64,000 bases of DNA from Undaria pinnatifida (Eukaryota; Sar; Phaeophyceae; Laminariales; Alariaceae). Where the stretch lies: contig JABAKD010000025.1 of assembly GCA_012845835.1 (NCBI GenBank), forward strand, positions 28,329,504 through 28,393,503. Reading direction: 5' to 3'. The translations under genes and the position numbers were made by a program. The notes under the pieces were generated by a model, which was not told the origin of the DNA, did no database searches, and saw only the letters and a list, made by a program, of their open reading frames with translations. This document shows positions 60,103-64,000 of this stretch, in pieces (the stretch's first letter is position 1; every line of letters starts with the position of its first letter).

Positions 60103-60464
60103 CATGTGGAAGGTAGAGAGCAAGAGTACAGCGATGCTCCACTACCCCTTGGTCTATCCAGCGTCCAGCTGCTGCCCTTTGGGGCCCAAAATTTAGCGAC
60201 CACAACTACGTCAGATGCGGTCTTATCACCCGTACTTGGAACCCGCAGTGGTACGACTGGTATCATGATGCGTTCGCGTAGGGGCCTCGGTGAGTTGTAG
60301 CTCGGGCACGCCCCCTGCCGCAATCTGCCGCAATAGCCCGCGTTGCTTCGTGTGGCCAACGCTGTCGTAATCGTCACTATTTTGCGCGCGTTGACCTCAA
60401 GTCTTCTCCCGTTCGGGACCCGACTGGTTCGTGCTGCTGTACTGTACTTCATTCTGCTGTACCG
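60103..60464 (+). CDS. Candidate exons of the same or a following gene
   Basis: Exon 60,103-60,289 follows CATTGGTAG and closes with GGCCTCG|GTGAGT, a consensus donor. It reads HVEGREQEYSDAPLPLGLSS and onward with no stop. A second exon, 60,337-60,464, follows CCGCAATAG and closes with GTACCG|GTAAGA. It is open in two frames, one basic and Cys-containing (phase-consistent), the other hydrophobic with higher GC3 (RVANAVVIVTILRALTSSLL). Exon 59,147-59,383 ends in phase 0 and could join directly to 60,103. A minus-strand frame of similar length also covers 60,093-60,473, so the strand is not certain. Confidence 0.25.
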
Positions 60465-60892
60465 GTAAGACAAACGAGAAGGGCGACCGTATCACGCTCG
60501 TGGTGCGATGGTGCGAGCGTGCACCACACCATAGTTCACGCCATGCGGGGGGCATACAACTCCTCCCATCGAAGTTCAGACATCAAAAACACAAAACACC
60601 ACCCCCTAACCTAGTAATCGCAGCCCCCATCATTGCTGCGTGTAGATGATGTGATGCTGTCATCGTCTTTTTTTATTTAATGTTTCACCTTGCGCTTTTT
60701 ATTTTTGTGTTTTGCCTTTTCTCCCTTCCGGAACTACCAATAGTCGTAACTCAGATACGGGATCACTTCTGGGTGCAGGATCTTTTCCCATATTGTGCCC
60801 CCCTCCTGACTACGACGGTGTGCGCCTTATTTTTGTCGCGAAAATGCTTCACCCCTTTCTTCCCCCGTCGACGCTTTTTTTTTTTCAAGTTA

Positions 60893-60965
60893 TGTATCCT
60901 CTGGCGGATAGGGGAAAATAGCACCTCCACGTATTTTCAGACATAGATGTTGTGTGTCAACCAAA
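60893..60965 (+). repeat. Short interspersed repeat, pair with 1,312-1,395
   Basis: TATGTATCCTCTGGCGGATA, GGGGAAAATA, CACCTCCACGTATTTTCAGA, GTTGTGTGTCAACC. Preceded by a T-run. The remainder of 60,465-61,389 contains only a Rep-L-like CATCACATTAAACCGTTCTT at 61,197. Confidence 0.55.
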
Positions 60966-61389
60966 ATCGACTCGCACCAAATTGCGCCTACCCACGCTTT
61001 GAAGGCTCGGAAAAGTTCAGCTTATCCTATGCTTGTCTTGAGCATGTACCAGCCACAGAATCCTTCCGGGGTGCTGTGCATCGAGGGTGTCAGCATGCCC
61101 AGCACCAACGCCCCCAAGCAAGGTTGCAGCAATGGTGCGTGTGATTGATGCACAGCACTAGTACCGGTAAAATTGCGCTTGCTTGTGTTGTCTTTCATCA
61201 CATTAAACCGTTCTTTCTACTGTACCCAAAGACACTTGGGTATATCGTCAAGTACTGCTGCTGTACTGCATCATGCAGTTCTGCTGTTGTGCGCCTTGTG
61301 CGTGTTAGTGCGTGCGCCTGGTATGTGCCAGATACCAGGTTCCTGGTGTGTGTTATTTCGCTTCGACTTTTGACGTTGACCTTTGATGT

Positions 61390-61575
61390 TGCTCACTTCC
61401 GATAGTGCGAGAGCGCTATTAATATTTGGCGGAAATCGATGCAATCGACGTAGAAGAAACGCTGAACGGTGGGATTGCGGATGGCTGAACCCTCTGCGCG
61501 GTAAAAAGGGATGCACGTACCGGGGGGGAGAAGGGGAGACGTCCGTGCCCACGGCTTGTCCAGAAGTTCGCTGAG
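61390..61575 (+). mobile_element. SINE-1-related 3' fragment
   Basis: TGCGAGAGCGCTATTAAT, GACGTAGAAGAAACGCTGAA, CGGTGGGATTGCGGATGGCT, GAACCCTCTGCGCGGTAAAA, ACCGGGGGGGAGAAGGGGAG, CGTGCCCACGGCTTGTCCAG AAG. The body aligns with SINE-1. The tRNA head is missing or unrecognisable and the poly(A) is absent. Confidence 0.65.
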
Positions 61576-61587
61576 GATATAACTAGA

Positions 61588-61667
61588 CCCTGTTCAAACT
61601 ACAAAACCCTGCTTGTACTGATTTCAAGTCACATGTCCCCAAAAACAGGTTTCCAGTCGTGAAGGGG
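61588..61667 (+). mobile_element. TTAA-B miniature element
   Basis: 80 bp: CCCTGTTCAAACTACAAAAC, CCTGCTTGTACTGATTTCAA, GTCACATGTCCCCAAAAACA, GGTTTCCAGTCGTGAAGGGG. Flanks TAGA/TTAC. It lies 12 bp beyond the SINE-1 fragment. Confidence 0.7.
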
Positions 61668-62059
61668 TTACAAGTTGAGCTGGAAGGGACAAGTGATCAC
61701 TTTTCACCCATCGACATTCAGCACACCCGCTGTCCCTGCCGATTCTTCATCTTATAGAGAGAGATGTTCCATGCCAGTTGCGTGGTCACCTTCAGGGAAA
61801 GCACGACTACTGCACGGAAATGCGAAGCATGCCAAACGTACTGGGTACGAAAACAGGGCGTGTAAATACACAAAAATACCAAGCCAGAGCGGTGTTAACA
61901 GCAGGCAAAAAAAGAAAGAAAGGTCGTAAGGAAACCAAAAAAGACAGCGAAAAGAAAGGAAACCAAGTAAAAAAAGAAAGAGGGACATATATAACAATTA
62001 GCGAAATTACAGGAAACCGCAAGAGGACGGGCAAAACAAAAAAAAGTTACTTGTGTTGT
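61668..62059. other. Unassigned, A-rich
   Basis: Lysine-rich frames (61,778-62,275, plus) reflect AAAAAAGAAAGAAAG-type composition. No domain recognised. Confidence 0.35.
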
Positions 62060-62465
62060 AGAACCGAACCGCGGTTCGGTCTTTCTATTTCGCAGAATCG
62101 CACGTGCAGTGCGGCGCGAGATGTATATGTTTTGTACTCATATCATATCATACGAGACGGAGCGGATTTTGGACGTGGTTTTGATTTCATATATACGATA
62201 CGGCGCTTTACCGGTTCAAAATCCCACGTGTGGTGCGGTTCGGTACAAACCGGCAAAAATCGCACCGCAATGTGAGCAAAAAATGCTCTGTTAAACGATG
62301 CGGCGTTTCTTTTGTTGAGAACCCAACGGCGCGGTTCGGTGAAGGTTTTGATTTCATAGAGTCGTAGGCCACGGTGCGGTGTGGATTTTTCGTTTGTGGC
62401 GATACCGTGCCATGTAGTAGTGCGGCACGACGGTGCGTGTCTCTTCCGCTACGTACCTAAACCCT
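62060..62465. repeat. GCGGTTCGGT-rich flank of the satellite
   Basis: Dispersed GCGGTTCGGT, GTGCGGTTCGGTACAAACCG, GGCGCGGTTCGGTGAAGG and GTTTTGATTTCATAKAKWCG recur at 62,070, 62,180, 62,232, 62,330 and 62,348. This suggests an older ~150-bp tandem unit from which the pure GCGGT array expanded. Confidence 0.6.
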
Positions 62466-62789
62466 GCGGTGCGGTGCGGTGCGGTGCGGTGCGGTGCGGT
62501 GCGGTGCGGTGCGGTGCGGTGCGGTGCGGTGCGGTGCGGTGCGGTGCGGTGCGGTGCGGTGCGGTGCGGTGCGGTGCGGTGCGGTGCGGTGCGGTGCGGT
62601 GCGGTGCGGTGCGGTGCGGTGCGGTGCGGTGCGGTGCGGTGCGGTGCGGTGCGGTGCGGTGCGGTGCGGTGCGGTGCGGTGCGGTGCGGTGCGGTGGGGT
62701 GCGGTGTGGTGCGGTGCGACGCGGTGCGGTGCGGTGCAGTGCGATGCGGTGCGGTGCGCGGTGCGGTGCGGTGCGGTGCGGTGCGGTGC
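62466..62789. repeat. (GCGGT)n satellite, ~65 units
   Basis: Nearly perfect GCGGT pentanucleotides for ~230 bp, then variants (GTGGGGT, GCGACGCGGT, GCAGTGCGAT) toward the right end. Because 5 is coprime to 3, every frame reads a five-residue period (CGAVR on plus, APHRT on minus), so long frames exist on both strands without coding meaning. Confidence 0.95.
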
Positions 62790-63194
62790 CTTGTGGTGTA
62801 GTAAAATCGCACCGTGCCGCACCACAAAAAAAAAACGCAGCGGAGGAAGCCCTGAAAATCGACGATGAATGTTACCCCAATTTTACGATAAGTGTTTGCG
62901 GTCACACAAGATAAGCAAGCACAACTTATTCTGTTACCGCTGTTACTGCGAAATAGAACCGCTGACCAGCTGATGTGGTTTTCACCACAGGGAATGTCCA
63001 TTTTCGGAGGTTTTCCAGTTTGAATGGAGCCGTTTCCGTTCAGGGGATGCTACGCCACATCGTGGTACCGCGATCAATGTTGCTACCCACCCGAATCTCC
63101 AGTTACCTATGTGTTACCTTTGTACATCCCGGCAACGCTCATCCTTGCTGAAAATGGCAGATAGCAGCATGAGACCTTTCACTTTTTACTTTTT
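62790..63194. other. Unassigned
   Basis: ATCGCACCGTGCCGCACCAC just after the array is an inverted echo of its flank. No gene or family beyond that. Confidence 0.35.
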
Positions 63195-63312
63195 GTCCAA
63201 AATTGTTTGTGAATGACGGGGCTCTATGGCCGAAGATTATCGGAATTTGCTTCTATTTCGGCGAAAATGTTTCGTTTTGTACCTGGGTCATCGGATTGCT
63301 CATCAGGCCATT
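63195..63312 (-). mobile_element. TIR-A fragment, diverged
   Basis: AAAATTGTTTGTGAATGACG, GGGCTCTATGGCCGAAGATT, ATCGGAA, TTTTGTACCTGGGTCATCGG. Termini are lost. This is the most diverged recognisable copy. Confidence 0.55.
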
Positions 63313-63480
63313 TCTTGTGCAGTCGGATTTGTCAGTCGAAAACGGCCTTTCCGACTGAAGCCGTATTCGGGCTTTCTTACGCAGTCTAAAAAGGGCTTTT
63401 TCGACTCAACTTTTTTCGACTGAGAATTCTGACTGGCGGATCCAGTCGGATAACTCAGTCGAAAAAGTTTTACACGTGTT
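63313..63480. repeat. CAGTCGAAAA/TTTTCGACTG direct and inverted motifs
   Basis: GCAGTCGGATTTGTCAGTCG AAAACGGCCTTTCCGACTGA, TTTTTCGACTCAACTTTTTTCGACTGA and CTCAGTCGAAAAAGTTTT can pair. The motif returns at 63,983 (CCAGTCGAAAAGAG). Confidence 0.6.
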
Positions 63481-63525
63481 TTTTGAACCCATCGCATCGC
63501 TCATCCCACCACCAAACACACCCAC

Positions 63526-63753
63526 ATGGCCGCACGGCCACACACCCATACCAGGTACCACACTGCAGTATCATACAAGGCGCTGACGCTGGCTTGGCTA
63601 TCCCTGCTGTTGCTTCTCGCAGTAAGTCAGCGTGGCGCATTCCTAGTTTTGCTCGCCAGCAGCGTGTATCACACGACGGCAGCAGCGCGCGGTCTCGATC
63701 CCATGCTGCCAAAAACGGCTGCGGCTGCTGTAGCTTTGGCGGCTCTCGGCTGA
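63526..63753 (+). CDS. Doubtful small ORF with a hydrophobic segment
   Basis: A 75-codon ATG frame. Residues 19-47 (ALTLAWLSLLLLLAVS, then GAFLVLLASS) could be a signal anchor or two short membrane segments, and the tail is Ala-rich. The 3' part overlaps a 37-bp tandem duplication (GTAGCTTTGGCGGCTYTCGG). Minus-strand frames are equally open, so coding status and strand are uncertain. Confidence 0.2.
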   Translation: MAARPHTHTRYHTAVSYKALTLAWLSLLLLLAVSQRGAFLVLLASSVYHTTAAARGLDPMLPKTAAAAVALAALG

Positions 63754-64000
63754 GTGCAACTCCACAAACGTAGCTTTGGCGGCTTTCGGTTGAGCCCAAA
63801 GCCACCAACTCGCTGGGACGAGGGTTCGCCGAGCCGTTGCTCGCGGCGAAAGCGCGAAGCACAGAGCTGCCAACCGATTTCGACTGCTGTACAGCTGTAC
63901 TCCCTCGCACCAACCGCCTCTAGGAAGAGCACAAAACTACAAAATCGACTCGACTGACGATAAGAAGAAGGACCAGAAGAATCCAGTCGAAAAGAGACGT

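Noticed and set aside
62354-63001. Very long frames on both strands (APHRT and CGAVR repeats)
   Set aside because: They are translations of the (GCGGT)n satellite in all frames, with no independent coding evidence.

Overview
The window is repeat-saturated nuclear DNA from a eukaryote, most plausibly a protist or alga with a bloated genome. No bacterial gene organisation is present: there are no operons or ribosome-binding sites and almost no long ATG-initiated reading frames. Nearly all long open frames fall in tandem repeats. The lineage cannot be fixed from this sequence alone. tRNA-derived SINEs with A/B boxes and a poly(A) end, TTAA-flanked miniature elements and GTGAGT-type splice donors all point to a eukaryotic nuclear genome.

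Mobile elements dominate. (1) TIR-A is a ~260-300 bp terminal-inverted-repeat element with ends close to GACGCGTGCTACGATAGAGG, in about 20 complete or broken copies from base 1 to ~63,300. (2) TTAA-B is a very short (80-84 bp) element with CCCCTTTA-type ends and TTAA-like flanks. Three of its copies sit inside TIR-A copies. (3) TIR-J is a ~260-300 bp element with ends near GACTSATTCTACGRTAGCCC, in four copies. (4) SINE-1 is a ~305-330 bp tRNA-derived SINE with seven to eight copies, and SINE-D is a second SINE-like family with about ten. (5) Foldback elements occur at 16.4k, 26.4k, 31.6k and 45.0k, and a larger inverted-repeat unit at 56.6-57.2k. (6) Two copies of a sequence with pogo/Fot1-style ends lie at 14.8k and 51.4k.

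Layout. 0-2.8k: minisatellite, a Rep-C copy and G-runs. 3.8-5.5k: TIR-A, ATC microsatellite, MS-F minisatellite. 6.1-8.3k: CAA repeat and the long MS-E minisatellite. 9.2-13.2k: clustered TIR-A copies around a second Rep-C copy and a possible EGF-like exon (10,505-10,689, minus). 13.6-17.3k: four tandem arrays and a 92-bp-arm hairpin. 17.4-22.8k: MS-Q array, SINEs, TIR-J, AACCGGTT palindromes. 23-37.4k: alternating TIR-A, SINE-D, Rep-V and SINE-1, with nested TTAA-B copies. 37.5-45k: microsatellites, TIR-J, Rep-S. 45.6-47.7k: tandem duplications including a four-copy ~420 bp array. 49.7-52.9k: TIR-A pair, pogo-like termini, a chimeric SINE. 53-64k: fewer dispersed repeats, higher GC and the best non-repeat candidate genes, namely a possible divergent pair at 58.6k (minus) and 59.1-60.5k (plus). 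A (GCGGT)n satellite of about 325 bp lies at 62.5k.

No complete gene can be assigned a function. The strongest coding evidence is the EGF-like exon, which has a consensus donor and matches the EGF cysteine signature. The most interesting biology is in the repeats. One ~35-bp core is shared by the TTAA miniature elements and several separate minisatellite arrays. TIR-A and TIR-J share a terminal core, CTACGATAG. An 8-mer, TACCAGGT/ACCTGGTA, is far more frequent than expected.
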